A stretch of 64,000 nucleotides of DNA from Sporosarcina sp. FSL K6-3457 (GCF_038007285.1 NZ_JBBOWX010000001.1:310001-374000); one strand, 5' to 3'; positions 17,153-26,034 are shown, counted from the first letter of the stretch. Numbers and translations are program-made. Notes: a model not told the origin generated them from the letters alone.

Positions 17153-17332
17153 GGTCGGCACGATTAGACTTTCCATTTTTTTGAGTGTTTCACTCTTCAT
17201 AAATATCTACATCATTCCAGAATTCACTAAACAGACACACCGTCGAGACCCTTCTCGACAATATCTTTCTTATTACTTCTAATACTCTTTGGTTATTGCT
17301 AGGGGCATTTTACTTTCTGTAGAGAGGGCAAT

Positions 17333-17713
17333 TTACACTCCCTCTTGGGTCGATTTTGCCGTTGTTGGTGTTGCACTTTGCGCAGTCTTAAAGGTCAGTT
17401 TTGGGTAGTGAATGCGGTACGATTTTGCCTTGTCCATTTTTGTGTCATTGTACAAGGTGGTTGAAATGATATAGCCACTTTTTTCTAGTTTGTGTATTGC
17501 TCTTTTGATAGTGTCTGTAGACCAAAAGGGGAATTCGTCATTTTTCCATTGTTCAACTGTTTTGTAAACCCACTTATGCCCACCCCGAACGTTTATCGAG
17601 ATGAGCAAGTGAATATGCAATTGTTGTAGTAAAATGACCGCGTGTAATCGAACCTCCATCACGAGCGATGGAAGCGGTAAAATTGGTACCTCCTTGGTTA
17701 ATTTATTCAACAC
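17333..17713 (-). CDS. Phage-type winged-helix replication protein, short
   Basis: The 126-residue product resembles the N-terminal winged-helix part of phage and plasmid replication or helix-turn-helix proteins: NVRGGHKWVYKTVEQW, FPFWSTDTIKRAIHKLEKSG, then DKAKSYRIHYPKL. Full-length relatives usually carry a further DnaD-like or C-terminal region, absent here, so it may be a truncated mobile-element remnant. It lies just past the decayed CRISPR array, at the edge of the cas island. Confidence 0.6.
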   Translation of the reverse strand: MLNKLTKEVPILPLPSLVMEVRLHAVILLQQLHIHLLISINVRGGHKWVYKTVEQWKNDEFPFWSTDTIKRAIHKLEKSGYIISTTLYNDTKMDKAKSYRIHYPKLTFKTAQSATPTTAKSTQEGV

Positions 17714-17854
17714 AAATTCACCTCTTTCTATAATGGCTCTTACAGTAATCGAATGTCCCTTTGCGACTAAAGTAAGACGTTTTTTCCTCTATGAACGATG
17801 GCCTTCACCTTATGTATAGAGTAGTGTACGGTTGAAAAAGGAGACAATATAACG

Positions 17855-17889
17855 AAAAAGGTGCAAGGTAAACATGATTGCACCTTTTT
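17855..17889. terminator. Bidirectional intrinsic terminator
   Basis: AAAAAGGTGCAA / TTGCACCTTTTT stem between the phage-type gene and the right-hand DUF6173-like paralogue. Confidence 0.85.
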
Positions 17890-17893
17890 GCAT

Positions 17894-18241
17894 TCACTCT
17901 CCCACAAACCCAATCTGTTTCTTCTCCGTCTGCGGATTTTCCCGTTTCAACGACACCAACAAAAAATTCAATTGCGAGACATGCTGTAACAATTCAACAG
18001 GTGCGTTGTTGTTTGTGAGGAATCCTTTAAACATAATCAGTCTTGTGCCAATATAACCAATTCCTGTGATGTTGACAGTTACGGTTTGCCCAAATGATGT
18101 GAGCATGAGTCCGACTTCTTGGTCATGATTCAGGTTGCGATTGTAAGTGTTGACGGCTGCGACAACTTGGTTGGCGATGGTTGCGGCGTCGTTATCGGAT
18201 GCTTGAGTGAGTTGTGGGGTTTCTGGTGAATTGTTTGTCAT
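17894..18241 (-). CDS. Small conserved protein, right flank of the cas cassette (DUF6173-like)
   Basis: The 115-residue paralogue of the 10905-11237 gene, with EVGLMLTSFGQTV, GYIGTRLIMFKG, PVELLQHVSQLN and IGFVGE. It is closer than the left copy to what I recall of the DUF6173 family. ATG at 18241 is preferred over GTG at 18250 because GGAAG sits nine bases before the ATG and touches the GTG. Function unknown. It may be the ancestral chromosomal copy, the other arriving with the cassette, or the reverse. Confidence 0.75.
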   Translation of the reverse strand: MTNNSPETPQLTQASDNDAATIANQVVAAVNTYNRNLNHDQEVGLMLTSFGQTVTVNITGIGYIGTRLIMFKGFLTNNNAPVELLQHVSQLNFLLVSLKRENPQTEKKQIGFVGE

Positions 18242-18571
18242 CTTTATCACTTCCTTTTATTAGGATTAAAATGGACACAAGTATTTGAGGCTGTTAGTAT
18301 GTATATACCCTGAAAGTTGCAGAATGAAAACATTTTGGAAGAGTGTGCTGTATAATAAACGACCTATTCCCTTTTAAATATTTTCAAAAACATGAAACTC
18401 TTAGCTGCTGAGAGACGTATAATTAAGTATAGAGATTACGGAGTTATAAATTGTTCAGAATGCCGGTGCGAACTAGGTCTCGGGGCTTAGACAGTTTCCA
18501 TCTATAGCCGGTTTAGTTTGCTGTTTTAAAAGCGCATAATAAGTGTAATAGATTGTGGGGGTTGATTTGTC
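18242..18571. other. Intergenic region without recognised gene
   Basis: About 330 bases upstream of two divergent genes. I see no reading frame with a ribosome binding site and no known riboswitch pattern; it presumably holds both promoters. Confidence 0.4.
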
Positions 18572-19168
18572 GTGGGGAAAACCATATATATTGTCTTAAC
18601 GGATACGGGGACGTTGCTGTCGAAGGCGATTGGGCTGTATACGCGTAAGGATTTGAATCACGCGTCAATCGCTTTTGATGAGCAGTTGAACGAGGTGTAC
18701 AGTTTCGGGCGGAAGCAGCGGCATAATCCTTTTGTGGGTGGTTTTGTGAAGGAGGATGTGGCTGAGGGGATCTTTCGTGAGGCAGATTGTATGATTTTTA
18801 GCTGTGAGGTTAGTGAAGAGGAATATCATAAGATGCGAAGGAAGATTCGACAGATTGAGCGTCGGAAAGAGCAGTACAAGTATAATTTTATAGGGTTGTT
18901 TGCAGTTGCGTTAAATATTGGCATTCAGCGTGATCATGCATTTTTCTGTTCGCAGTTTGTGGCGACAGTGGTCAATGAAGGTGGCGTGCGGATGTTTGCG
19001 ATTCAGCCGAATATGGTACAGCCTCATCATTTTACGAAGGTTCCTTTTTTAATACAGGAGTTTGAAGGCGATTTACGGACTTATTTATCTCAAATTAGAG
19101 GGCAGCAGGAGCGGAAACCCGTTCGCATTAGCATGTGGAAGAGTTTAGCGTTTCGCTTGCTGGCTTAA
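18572..19168 (+). CDS. Permuted papain-like (NlpC/P60-related) enzyme
   Basis: The 198-residue protein has DLNHASIAFDE near residue 30 and FFCSQFVATVV near 130, the order His then Cys seen in YiiX/YycO-type permuted papain-fold proteins. Such enzymes hydrolyse amide or ester bonds of lipids or peptides; the substrate here is unknown. No signal peptide is evident. It starts with GTG. It is a single-gene unit closed by a strong terminator. Confidence 0.7.
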   Translation: MGKTIYIVLTDTGTLLSKAIGLYTRKDLNHASIAFDEQLNEVYSFGRKQRHNPFVGGFVKEDVAEGIFREADCMIFSCEVSEEEYHKMRRKIRQIERRKEQYKYNFIGLFAVALNIGIQRDHAFFCSQFVATVVNEGGVRMFAIQPNMVQPHHFTKVPFLIQEFEGDLRTYLSQIRGQQERKPVRISMWKSLAFRLLA

Positions 19169-19182
19169 ACATTCATAATCTA

Positions 19183-19225
19183 TAAGAAAGCAGCTTTTCC
19201 TATTTGGCGAAGCTGCTTTCTTTTT
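19183..19225 (+). terminator. Intrinsic terminator
   Basis: AAGAAAGCAGCTT / AAGCTGCTTTCTT stem with a T-rich tail. Confidence 0.9.
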
Positions 19226-19285
19226 AACTTGCATTATCAGTATATTCTAATAGAGTGCTATAATTTTCAAAAGGGAGTGGTGACG

Positions 19286-21361
19286 GTGGATGAAGAGCTG
19301 AAGGCTGTTATCGAAAGAGTGACTGATTTGGAGCAGGAAGTCGCGTTGCTAAAGCGCCAACTAGTCGACAAAGAAGTCGTACCAGAACGGGTGTCGCCAA
19401 TACACGTGGCAACAACGGTGAAGCTTCCAGAGAAGGCGGCTACTCCAAAGCAGGAAGTACCGGTTCAGGCACAGATTGTACGGAAGGAATTTAATCTGGA
19501 GAAGGCCTTGGGTACTTGGTTACCACGCGTCTTCATGTTCATCTTATTACTGGGTGTGCTGTGGGGATTGAAGGTGGGCATGGATTATGGAGTGATTACG
19601 AATCCGGTGCGTGTGGCGCTTGGCTATGCAGGGACGATTCTTTTGTATTACTTAGGTATGCGTTATGTGCGTGGTGGGAAAAAAGGGTTTGGTTTAACAT
19701 TATTGGGTGGCTTTATAGGCCTTGGGATATTGACGACCTTTGCGGCGCATCATTTGTATGGCTATTTAAGTTTCACGTTCGCCTTTTTGTTAGGTGTTGT
19801 GTATATTGTCGCGGGCTTGTTGTTATCGCGGAAAATGAAGTCGGAAACGTTGACGTTGTTTTCAGGGATAGCTGGTTTTTTACTGCCCTTTTTATTGGAG
19901 GGAGAAGGGGCTACTGCGATTCAGTTTTGTGCATATATCTTGCTGTTATTTCTATCGTTATTTTACGTGTCGCTTAGTCAGCGGCACAAGTTTTCTTTCT
20001 ATATAACGTTTGTGTTGTTCCATTTGACGTTGTTCTTTTACGCAATTTTGGATGGTGGGTACGAGGCAGAGGGGATATTGGTTGCGACGGTGCTCATTCA
20101 GCATGGTGTGATTTTGTTCTTCTATGTAAAAGGGAACATTTCGAGAACTGTTTTTTCAGAAGGATTGTTGTATTCGAATTTTGTTTTTACGATTGCTTGG
20201 ATTAAACTGCTCGAGCATGCGCCTGAAGTGATGGTTTATGGCTTGTTGGCGTTTGTTTACTGTGGACTTGTGCTGTATACGTTTTGGAAGAAGGATCATG
20301 CTCTGCGTGGGGTTTTATCTGCGGTAGCGGTGTTTGCGATTAGTGTGTTCATTCTTTCCTTCGATTTGGAGGATAGTCGTGTTGTGCTAATGCTGTTGCT
20401 GGTGAATGGTACGCTTGGTATTTGGGTCGGTATACGCTATGAGACGATACGGACGATTGTGACGGGCTCTATTGTGTATTTGTTTGCGTTACCTGCAGTG
20501 CTCATTACGACGCCGATTGAGGTGTTTTGGTCACTGGAGCATGCTGTCTGGCTGGTATTTTTGGCTTCAGTCGGCTGGGTGTTTTATACGCTGTATCGCT
20601 GGACGCCAAAGTGGTTAGTTGGGAAAACGGTACGCATTGATGGCAGTTTGATCATTGGGCAAGTGCTCGTTTTATTATATATCAATCAATTGACGTTGCT
20701 GTGGCTGTCGACTAGTTATTTGGCATTTGAAACAGCTACGCACGTTCAACTGTTTGTCATGTTAGTGGCGCTTTGCGTGATGTACACCTTGCATAAATGG
20801 CGTAAGGGGCTTTATGTGACGCATAGTGCAGTGATTTTGTTTTTAATACTTAGCTTATCAGTTATGCTATCGGGATTGGGTTCGTATAATGCGCATGGTG
20901 AATTTTTGTTTACCTTTGTTGTGCAAGTACTCTACGCTGTTGTTTTCACCGTTCTGATAGGTGCCATGATGAAAGACCGATTTTATTTATCGCGCGAAAA
21001 ATTAAAATGGCAGGTCCCGCAGTTAGCGGTCGTGCTCCAGGTTTTCTACTTTATCTATTTGAATAAATGGTATTTCTCTTTCAACGCAGCGTATGACTGG
21101 GATTTGGAATATGTGCTGCTGGTGCATACATTTTCACTGTTCACCTTTGCATTTGTATCGATAAGTGTCGGCGGTAAGCTACAGTGGAAGTGGGTTAAAT
21201 TCATAGGCGCAGGGCTGATTGTCGTTTGTGTGTTGAAGCTCTTCATCATCGACTTGTCTAGCATTTCAATTTTTGTACGGGCAATATTGTTTATTATTGT
21301 AGGAGTTGTGGGGTTGGTTTATTCGAGGACGTTGTTGAAGGAAGAGAAGGAATCTGAATAA
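19286..21361 (+). CDS. DUF2339-family polytopic membrane protein
   Basis: About 691 residues: an N-terminal coiled coil (VIERVTDLEQEVALLKRQL), a Pro/Val-rich linker, then LEKALGTWLPRVFMF and some 20 membrane helices to the end. This layout, and the GTWLPRV entry into the membrane part, fits DUF2339 (YrbE-like large membrane proteins), whose function is unknown. GTG at 19286 is chosen because AAAGGGAG lies eight bases upstream; a longer upstream extension overlaps the terminator region. Confidence 0.8.
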   Translation: MDEELKAVIERVTDLEQEVALLKRQLVDKEVVPERVSPIHVATTVKLPEKAATPKQEVPVQAQIVRKEFNLEKALGTWLPRVFMFILLLGVLWGLKVGMDYGVITNPVRVALGYAGTILLYYLGMRYVRGGKKGFGLTLLGGFIGLGILTTFAAHHLYGYLSFTFAFLLGVVYIVAGLLLSRKMKSETLTLFSGIAGFLLPFLLEGEGATAIQFCAYILLLFLSLFYVSLSQRHKFSFYITFVLFHLTLFFYAILDGGYEAEGILVATVLIQHGVILFFYVKGNISRTVFSEGLLYSNFVFTIAWIKLLEHAPEVMVYGLLAFVYCGLVLYTFWKKDHALRGVLSAVAVFAISVFILSFDLEDSRVVLMLLLVNGTLGIWVGIRYETIRTIVTGSIVYLFALPAVLITTPIEVFWSLEHAVWLVFLASVGWVFYTLYRWTPKWLVGKTVRIDGSLIIGQVLVLLYINQLTLLWLSTSYLAFETATHVQLFVMLVALCVMYTLHKWRKGLYVTHSAVILFLILSLSVMLSGLGSYNAHGEFLFTFVVQVLYAVVFTVLIGAMMKDRFYLSREKLKWQVPQLAVVLQVFYFIYLNKWYFSFNAAYDWDLEYVLLVHTFSLFTFAFVSISVGGKLQWKWVKFIGAGLIVVCVLKLFIIDLSSISIFVRAILFIIVGVVGLVYSRTLLKEEKESE

Positions 21362-21414
21362 TTTTCAACAAACGAGCTATATTGTTTGGGAATCAAAGAA
21401 ATAGAGGGATGAAT

Positions 21415-21852
21415 ATGAAAATCTATAGAATAGATCATGTGGGTATTATCGTAAAAGATCTTCCTGCTGCTAAAGCCTTTTTTCTTGACCTTGGACTTGA
21501 AGTACTAGGGGAAGCGGAAGTGAAAGGAGAGTGGGTAGAACGGATAATTGGGCTTACTGACGTTAGGCAGACGGTTGTCATGCTAGGGATGCTGGATGGT
21601 CAGGCAACTTTGGAGCTGGTCAAATTCCATACGCCGTCAGATGAAAAGGCTATTCAGCAATCTTTTGCAAATACGTTGGGTATCCAGCATATTGCGTTTG
21701 CCGTTGAAGATATTGAAGCCATTGTTGCTAAATTGAAAAAGAAGGGCGCAGAACTTTTTGGTGAGATACAAAATTACGAGAATGCTTATAAGTTATGCTA
21801 CGTTCGTGGGCCAGAAGGGGTTATTTTAGAGCTAGCGGAGAAAATTAATTAA
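21415..21852 (+). CDS. VOC-superfamily protein (glyoxalase / lactoylglutathione lyase-like)
   Basis: The 145-residue protein has two beta-alpha-beta-beta-beta modules of the vicinal-oxygen-chelate fold. Putative metal ligands are His in IDHVGIIVKD, Glu in TLELVKF, His in GIQHIAFAV and Glu in VILELAEK. This is a typical single-domain metal enzyme of the glyoxalase or epimerase type; the substrate cannot be told. ATG at 21415 follows AGAGGG by six bases. Confidence 0.85.
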   Translation: MKIYRIDHVGIIVKDLPAAKAFFLDLGLEVLGEAEVKGEWVERIIGLTDVRQTVVMLGMLDGQATLELVKFHTPSDEKAIQQSFANTLGIQHIAFAVEDIEAIVAKLKKKGAELFGEIQNYENAYKLCYVRGPEGVILELAEKIN

Positions 21853-21967
21853 ATAGTGGATGGGTGTTGTTGAAGGGAGAGAAGTAGTGGGGGAGATTCC
21901 ATGCACATTCTGAATTATGAATGATATACTTATTGTACTAATTTAAACACCTTCGGAGGTGACTCAA

Positions 21968-22225
21968 ATGAAATGGGAAGACGTATGCAAGGCGTTTCCG
22001 GAACAATGGGTCTTGATAGAGGCGATAAAAGCCTATACAAATAAGGAAAGCGAGCGCATCCTAGAAGAAGTTGCTCCTTTAAATAGATTTTCTAATTCTC
22101 CGGATGCAATGAAGGCCTATCAAGAACTTCACCAAGAAAATCCTACACGTGAATTGTATGTTCTCCATACGAATCGTAAAAATCCTAATATCATTGAGAA
22201 AAAGTGGGTAGGTGTAAGACGATAG
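21968..22225 (+). CDS. Small hypothetical protein coupled to a retropepsin-like gene
   Basis: The 85-residue soluble, acidic-helical protein begins MKWEDVCKAFPEQW and ends KKWVGVRR. CGGAGG precedes the ATG. Its stop codon overlaps the GTG of the next gene, so the two are translationally coupled. The segment PTRELYVLHTNR is strand-like. I do not recognise the family; pairing with an aspartic protease-like protein is its main clue. Confidence 0.65.
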   Translation: MKWEDVCKAFPEQWVLIEAIKAYTNKESERILEEVAPLNRFSNSPDAMKAYQELHQENPTRELYVLHTNRKNPNIIEKKWVGVRR

Positions 22226-22608
22226 TGAAAAGACTAATCATTGAAGATGGATTATTACTTACTGATATAAAACTGACATTCAAAGGACAATCACTATGGC
22301 TTAAACGTGTTTTAGTTGATACGGGCTCTGGAAGTACAATTATTTCAACGGACTTAGCTGAATCAATAGGGATTATTGCTGAAGAAAATGATATGATCTA
22401 TCGCATTAGTGGTGTTGGTGGTTCAGAATTTGTATTTTCCAAAACAGTTGATGTAATCGAAATCGGACAGGCAGAGACGAGAGATTTTGCCTTAGAAGTA
22501 GGAGCAGTGAATTATGGTTTTGATTTAGATGGTATCATCGGACTGGATCTTTTGCAGCGAATAAAGGCCGTACTTAACATAGATAAACTAACTATGAAGC
22601 TCGATTAA
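22225..22608 (+). CDS. Retropepsin-like aspartic protease family protein
   Basis: The 127-residue protein carries the single catalytic triad of retroviral-type aspartic proteases, LVDTGSGSTIIS near residue 31, and a second conserved block GIIGLDLL near the C-terminus. Such one-domain proteins work as dimers. The GTG start overlaps the previous stop. No signal peptide, so it is likely cytoplasmic. Substrate unknown; the preceding 85-residue protein could be a partner or a substrate. Confidence 0.8.
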   Translation: MKRLIIEDGLLLTDIKLTFKGQSLWLKRVLVDTGSGSTIISTDLAESIGIIAEENDMIYRISGVGGSEFVFSKTVDVIEIGQAETRDFALEVGAVNYGFDLDGIIGLDLLQRIKAVLNIDKLTMKLD

Positions 22609-22696
22609 AGGACTACGTATTTGTTGAAGGAAATGAAGTAGTGGGCAAGATGAACCCGTCCAGTTGAGTGGTACAAAATACAATTTAAAACATGAA

Positions 22697-22732
22697 ATAG
22701 ACCACTAATTCGCATATGAATTGGCGGTCTAT
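22697..22732. other. Stem-loop behind the protease gene
   Basis: ATAGACC / GGTCTAT with an inner AATTC / GAATT stem. There is no clear T run, so terminator function is uncertain. Confidence 0.5.
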
Positions 22733-22838
22733 AAAATGCCTACACAACAATGTTTACATACATTAATAATATTTTCTTCTTCCTTATTCAACTAAAGCAC
22801 CTCGTTAGTTTAAGTGAAAATCTCCACAAACTAACCTC

Positions 22839-23462
22839 TCAATTCTCCTTGTTTCTTATCTTTCTCATCACTTCCGCCAATTGATGGGAATTTAGATTTT
22901 CTTCTTCTTGTAATTTTTCAACAATGTTATGATAATCCTCTTCATTTCGATTCTGACTTAATTTATAAGCCGCTTGTACTTCTTGCACTTTTATTTTAAA
23001 GCCAACAATCCCTTTTAGTTCTTTTTCCAATAAAGAAGGAGAGAGTTTATCCCATAGAATAGGATTTTTACGGTGTTGTTCATATTTTTGCAATAACCTG
23101 GTTAAGTCCTGTTTCAACTCTTCTTCGTCTAAGATATGAGCCGATCCATATAGATGGACAGCTTGGTAGTTCCATGTCGGGACATTTTCCTGTTCATACC
23201 AGGAGGAAGAAATATAAGCGTGCGGTCCTTGGAACATAACCAGTACCTTATCACAGGCTTCGAATGTTCTCCACTGGGGATTCCCATAAGCCATATGCCC
23301 GGTTATATAGTAATCATCATCTTCTTTGATCAATTGCAAAGGCAAGTGGGTCGCAATGGGTTTTCCTTTTTTGGTTGTGACAAGCGTTCCAAATGAATTT
23401 TGTTGAACAAATTCCCGGATTTCTTCAAAATCTGTGACCTTATAATATTTTGGAATATACAT
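22839..23462 (-). CDS. paiB: PaiB-family FMN-binding protein
   Basis: The 207-residue protein matches the FMN-binding split-barrel PaiB family: MYIPKYYKVTDFEEI at the start, THLPLQL, HMAYGNPQW, VLVMFQGPHAYISSSWY and VPTWNYQAVHLYG. B. subtilis PaiB takes part in negative control of sporulation and protease genes, but many members are probably oxidoreductases. It follows the LysE-type exporter on the same strand, with a divergent MocR regulator beyond it. Confidence 0.9.
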   Translation of the reverse strand: MYIPKYYKVTDFEEIREFVQQNSFGTLVTTKKGKPIATHLPLQLIKEDDDYYITGHMAYGNPQWRTFEACDKVLVMFQGPHAYISSSWYEQENVPTWNYQAVHLYGSAHILDEEELKQDLTRLLQKYEQHRKNPILWDKLSPSLLEKELKGIVGFKIKVQEVQAAYKLSQNRNEEDYHNIVEKLQEEENLNSHQLAEVMRKIRNKEN

Positions 23463-23539
23463 AATAGCGCGCTCCTTTTTATATTAAAATGATTTACTGA
23501 AACCTTTAGAATTATCTGTTATAATATTCGGAAAAATAA

Positions 23540-24166
23540 TTATGGACCTAAGAGTAATACTTGCAAGCCAAGACCGATATAAAGCAGGCCTAAAACTTTT
23601 TGACCCCATCTATTTCTTCCAGTCCCCCGCTTGATTAATTGACCAATTGTTCCAGTAAAGACAGCTAAAAGCGTTGTATACATAACAGTTAATACAACAA
23701 AAATTACCCCCAAAATTAAAAATTGCGTTACGATTGTACCGCTCTCTGCATTGACAAATTGCGGAAATAAAGCTAAAAAGAAAAGTGCTGTTTTCGGATT
23801 CAAGACTTCTACCAATATTCCATGCCTGTAAACTTTAAGTAGTGACTCCTGTACAACATCAGGTATTTTTATCGATGATGCTTTTGCCAATAATGCCCGA
23901 ATACCCATATATAACAAATACGCTGCTCCGGCGATTTTTACAATATTAAAAGCAACTGGAGAAGTCATAAGAATAGCTGAAAATCCAACAGCTGCTAATA
24001 ACACATGAATGAAATCACCTGTTGCAATGCCTAGACCGGTTATAATACCTGTTTTGGTCCCTTCATGAGCCGATCGAGTGATCAGTAATAAGACAGCTGG
24101 TCCTGGAATCAAAAACAATCCGAAGACAACTAGAATAAATACGCTCAACTCAGCAATATTTAACAA
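23540..24166 (-). CDS. LysE/RhtB-family amino-acid exporter
   Basis: The 208-residue membrane protein has about six hydrophobic helices and the family signatures PGPAVLLLITRSA, GLGIATGDFIHV and NPKTALFFLALFPQF. The family exports amino acids or their derivatives. It is divergent from a MocR/PdxR-type regulator, a common arrangement in which the regulator controls the exporter. PaiB lies 77 bp downstream on the same strand and may share its transcript. Confidence 0.9.
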   Translation of the reverse strand: MLNIAELSVFILVVFGLFLIPGPAVLLLITRSAHEGTKTGIITGLGIATGDFIHVLLAAVGFSAILMTSPVAFNIVKIAGAAYLLYMGIRALLAKASSIKIPDVVQESLLKVYRHGILVEVLNPKTALFFLALFPQFVNAESGTIVTQFLILGVIFVVLTVMYTTLLAVFTGTIGQLIKRGTGRNRWGQKVLGLLYIGLGLQVLLLGP

Positions 24167-24300
24167 CGAATCCCTCCTACCATTTTTCTAATTATTTTTT
24201 AAATCTTATGGATGTCGGTTATTCAACATAGTATAATAGAGTGATTGACATATAAAAAGGTACAATTTAAATAAAATAGACATGTCAGAGGCGATTTATA

Positions 24301-25734
24301 ATGAAAAATATCATTTTTGCTTTAGACGATCACTCTTCTAAATACAAACAGATATATGAGCGATTTAAATTGTTAATTGATCATGGGGACCTACTGGAAA
24401 ACGAACAATTACCTTCCATACGTCAACTGGCTGATTCCCTGCAAGTCAGTCGCAATACGACATTAACGGCTTATGATCAGCTTGTGGCAGAAGGCTATAT
24501 ACGGGGAGAAGGAAGAAAAGGCTACTTTGTTAATGAATTAGAGCCTCATTTATTTCAGGAGGAAGTCATTTCTATTCCTAGTAAGCAACCTGAGCCGGTG
24601 ACAACATTTCTCGTTGATTTTAAAGCAGGGGCTGTAGATCAAACAAACTTTCCTCTAAAAGCTTGGAGAAGAATTACTAATTCAGTACTGACCTTACAGG
24701 AGAGTTTTCTATATGGGGATCCTTTTGGTGAAATGTGCTTGCGTAAACAAATTGCTGTCTATTTACTCGAATCTCGCGGGGTAAAGACAGATCCAAATGC
24801 AATTATCATTGGGAGCAGCACACAGCAAATGTTAATTAATCTTGGACAAATCCTAAAGGATGATTTCCAAAGCGTAATTTTGGAGGATCCAGGGTATGAT
24901 GGAGCAAAAGAGGCATTTCTATTCCATCGTTTTGCACTTGAAACTTTACCAGTTGATGAAACAGGTGCTGAGTTTTCACAATTAGAAAATAGGATGTCAC
25001 GTTTAATTTATGTGACACCTTCCCATCAAAGTCCAATAGGCATAAGCATGTCCATTCAACAAAGGCAAAATCTCATTCAATGGGCTGCCAAGAGAAAGGG
25101 ATATATTATTGAAGACGATTACGATAGTGAATTTCGCTATACACAACAGCCGTTTCCGGGACTTGCTTCCATCGATTCAAAGAGAGTGATTTACCTAGGA
25201 AATTTCTCAAAGTCCTTTCTTCCAGGAATTCGTCTAAGTTATATGGTGCTGCCACAATTTCTTTTAGACCTTTATATAAAACATTTTCAGAATTTCGAGA
25301 GTACTACTTCCCTTCTTAGCCAGCTTTCAATGGCTAAATTTATGGAAGAGGGAGAATGGACTCGTCATATCAAACGTATGCGACTTGTGTATAAGCGAAA
25401 AATGCAGTGCTTAGTTTCAGGATTGAAAAAATACTTCAAACAAAGTATATCCATTATTGGGGAGCAGTCTGGTTTGTACGTTTTAGTTAAGGTACATCTA
25501 AATCGTTCAGAAGAATGGTTAATCGAGCGAGCTTCCGTTTATGGGGTTAAAGTGTATCCTACCTCTATCTATTTCATAGAAAATCATTCTGCGGAAGCAA
25601 TTATTAAACTTGGATTCAGTAATCTTACCTTTGATGAAATTCAAGAAGGAGTGAAGCTTTTAAAAGAGGCCTGGAGAGGCTTAGAAAAGAGTATTATCAA
25701 AGGTACTTTTAAAGGTAAAAGTAGCAACGTCTAA
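24301..25734 (+). CDS. MocR-type GntR/aminotransferase regulator
   Basis: The 477-residue protein fuses a GntR winged helix (LPSIRQLADSLQVSRNTTLT, residues 40-60) to a class I aminotransferase fold. The PLP lysine is visible in GNFSKSFLPGIRLSY, and EDDYDSEFRY matches the cofactor region. MocR proteins sense PLP or amino compounds and usually control a divergent gene, here the LysE-type exporter. Its 3' end overlaps a hairpin that also serves the opposite strand. Confidence 0.92.
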   Translation: MKNIIFALDDHSSKYKQIYERFKLLIDHGDLLENEQLPSIRQLADSLQVSRNTTLTAYDQLVAEGYIRGEGRKGYFVNELEPHLFQEEVISIPSKQPEPVTTFLVDFKAGAVDQTNFPLKAWRRITNSVLTLQESFLYGDPFGEMCLRKQIAVYLLESRGVKTDPNAIIIGSSTQQMLINLGQILKDDFQSVILEDPGYDGAKEAFLFHRFALETLPVDETGAEFSQLENRMSRLIYVTPSHQSPIGISMSIQQRQNLIQWAAKRKGYIIEDDYDSEFRYTQQPFPGLASIDSKRVIYLGNFSKSFLPGIRLSYMVLPQFLLDLYIKHFQNFESTTSLLSQLSMAKFMEEGEWTRHIKRMRLVYKRKMQCLVSGLKKYFKQSISIIGEQSGLYVLVKVHLNRSEEWLIERASVYGVKVYPTSIYFIENHSAEAIIKLGFSNLTFDEIQEGVKLLKEAWRGLEKSIIKGTFKGKSSNV

Positions 25735-25745
25735 AAGACGTTGCT
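25723..25745. terminator. Hairpin at the MocR 3' end, shared with the toxin remnant
   Basis: AGCAACGTC / GACGTTGCT perfect stem with a TAAAA loop. It overlaps the MocR stop region and directly follows the stop codon of the minus-strand toxin remnant. Confidence 0.7.
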
Positions 25746-25856
25746 CTACTTGACTAAATCATCCTTTAGTTGGACAAGAAATGACAATATTAATATGAAT
25801 CATGTTGCAAATGCTATTGCGAACATTAACGATTCGAATACTAACATCAACGCCAT
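25746..25856 (-). pseudogene. Holin-like type I toxin peptide with an in-frame stop
   Basis: The minus strand reads MALMLVFESLMFAIAFAT, then TGA, then FILILSFLVQLKDDLVK and TAG, preceded by AGAAAGGGG. The FESLM start, single membrane helix and basic/polar tail match the small holin-like toxins of Bacillota. Codon 19 is a stop in the middle of the membrane helix, so the toxin is probably inactivated. A terminator hairpin sits right behind it, as in type I toxin mRNAs. Confidence 0.65.
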
Positions 25857-25909
25857 CCCCTTTCTAAGTATTTACCATAGGAGCAGGTATAAATAATTGA
25901 AAGAAGAGA

Positions 25910-25939
25910 AGTAGTGGGAGATATTCCACTGCTTTTTTT
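25910..25939 (+). terminator. Intrinsic terminator, possibly of a toxin-antisense RNA
   Basis: AGTAGTGG / CCACTGCT stem with seven T residues. No rightward gene lies just before it, so it may end MocR read-through or an antisense RNA to the toxin. Confidence 0.7.
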
Positions 25940-26034
25940 ATTGATATAAAGGAATGATATAACTTACCTTATGTCTGATATATTTGACACTACGCAATAA
26001 TTACTTGTATAATTTGGGTAATGGGAGGTTTACC

